Assembly: GCF_001458775.1 (NCBI RefSeq)
Contig: NZ_CZPZ01000012.1
Coordinates: forward strand, 372,001 to 436,000
DNA length: 64,000 nucleotides
Direction: 5' to 3'
Origin: Candidatus Nitrospira nitrificans
Lineage (GTDB): Bacteria; Nitrospirota; Nitrospiria; Nitrospirales; Nitrospiraceae
The notes under the pieces are model-generated. The model was given only the letters and a program-made list of their open reading frames with translations. It did not search any database and had not been told where the DNA came from. This document shows positions 63,748 to 64,000 of the stretch, piece by piece. The translations under genes and the position numbers were made by a program. The first letter of the stretch is position 1; each line of letters opens with the position of its first letter.

Positions 63748-64000
63748 ATGTCTACGACACCCGCTCCGCCTTTGCTGAAGCTGCTGCCGGCCTATCTTGG
63801 AGTGGCGTCCCTCGATGAGGCGCTGTGTCATCCGCGAATCGCTCGCATTCTCTGGCTTGAAATTTTGGTGAATGATTCCATCGAGTGGACAGCCCTGCGC
63901 CAGCCGTTGGTTCGGGAAGCGTATGAGACGGCATGCCGGTGGCACACGAGATATCGCACCCTCGTCTCCGGGCTTGTATCACGCGCCCCGCTTCCAGAAG
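63748..64000 (+). CDS. Hypothetical protein, truncated by the window edge
   Basis: An open frame of at least 84 codons runs off the end of the window. It begins MSTTPAPPLLKLLPAYLG and is predicted mostly helical (EALCHPRIARILWLEILVND). I do not recognise a family. A TAGAAT box 8 nt upstream and the absence of stops support it as real. Confidence 0.5.
   Translation, partial: MSTTPAPPLLKLLPAYLGVASLDEALCHPRIARILWLEILVNDSIEWTALRQPLVREAYETACRWHTRYRTLVSGLVSRAPLPE

Overview
The window reads as one contiguous piece of a moderately GC-rich bacterial chromosome. The proteins look most like those of Nitrospirota, genus Nitrospira or a close relative. This rests on remembered protein resemblance (the fused NuoCD in a 13-gene nuo operon, the LuxI/LuxR pair, TIGR00645 and FIST proteins, and the secreted TlpA/TonB cluster), not on a marker gene: no rRNA or certain tRNA is present. 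The organism has a double membrane (FadL-like porin, TonB-dependent receptor, TonB, outer-membrane barrel) and a respiratory complex I.

Layout. 0.2-3.4 kb: pyruvate dehydrogenase E1alpha, E1beta and E2. 3.6-6.1 kb: UvrA lacking its insertion domain. 6.3-7.6 kb: a frameshifted HEPN-type gene and a DUF486 membrane protein. 7.7-10.3 kb: a HerA/VirB4-like ATPase. 10.7-16.7 kb: a FIST sensor and two multidomain histidine kinases. 16.8-23 kb: a UPF0114 protein, a MITE-like repeat, a NarX/NarL-like two-component pair, a LuxI/LuxR quorum-sensing circuit with two lux-box-like palindromes, and a FadL-type porin. 23-29 kb: UvrC, a DapF-like protein with both catalytic cysteines replaced, a VOC protein, an acetyltransferase, a polysaccharide deacetylase and an S2P protease. 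29.2-45.9 kb: a YihY protein and a complete complex I operon (nuoA, B, CD, E-N) on the minus strand, preceded by a MidA/NDUFAF7-type methyltransferase. 47.2-51.6 kb: a structured intergenic region with a terminator, a MazE-Doc toxin-antitoxin pair and SecA. 51.8-62.9 kb: a plus-strand cluster of secreted and envelope proteins. The window ends with an excisionase-like HTH protein and a gene cut by the window edge.

Two things stand out. First, the 51.8-62.9 kb cluster holds five diverged copies of an approximately 100-residue exported protein. Each has a hydrophobic N-terminus, a histidine-rich stretch, a C-x-W-x-C motif and an R-[AG]-P-P motif near the C-terminus. They alternate with two TlpA-like thioredoxins, a beta-barrel, a Tat-type lipoprotein, a TonB, a cysteine-containing sialidase-fold protein and a TonB-dependent receptor. 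I read this as an uncharacterised metal (perhaps copper) or redox uptake system.

Second, at least fifteen intergenic or intragenic elements are built from degenerate 7-bp repeats, mostly as inverted arms around a short loop. The arms fall into several unrelated heptad families. Eight sit in junctions of the nuo region. Two elements carry, between their arms, decayed genes for the four-helix-bundle protein known from 23S rRNA intervening sequences. Two others lie in frame inside coding genes, and several supply start or stop codons of neighbouring genes. This looks like an unrecognised mobile or RNA-level element family.
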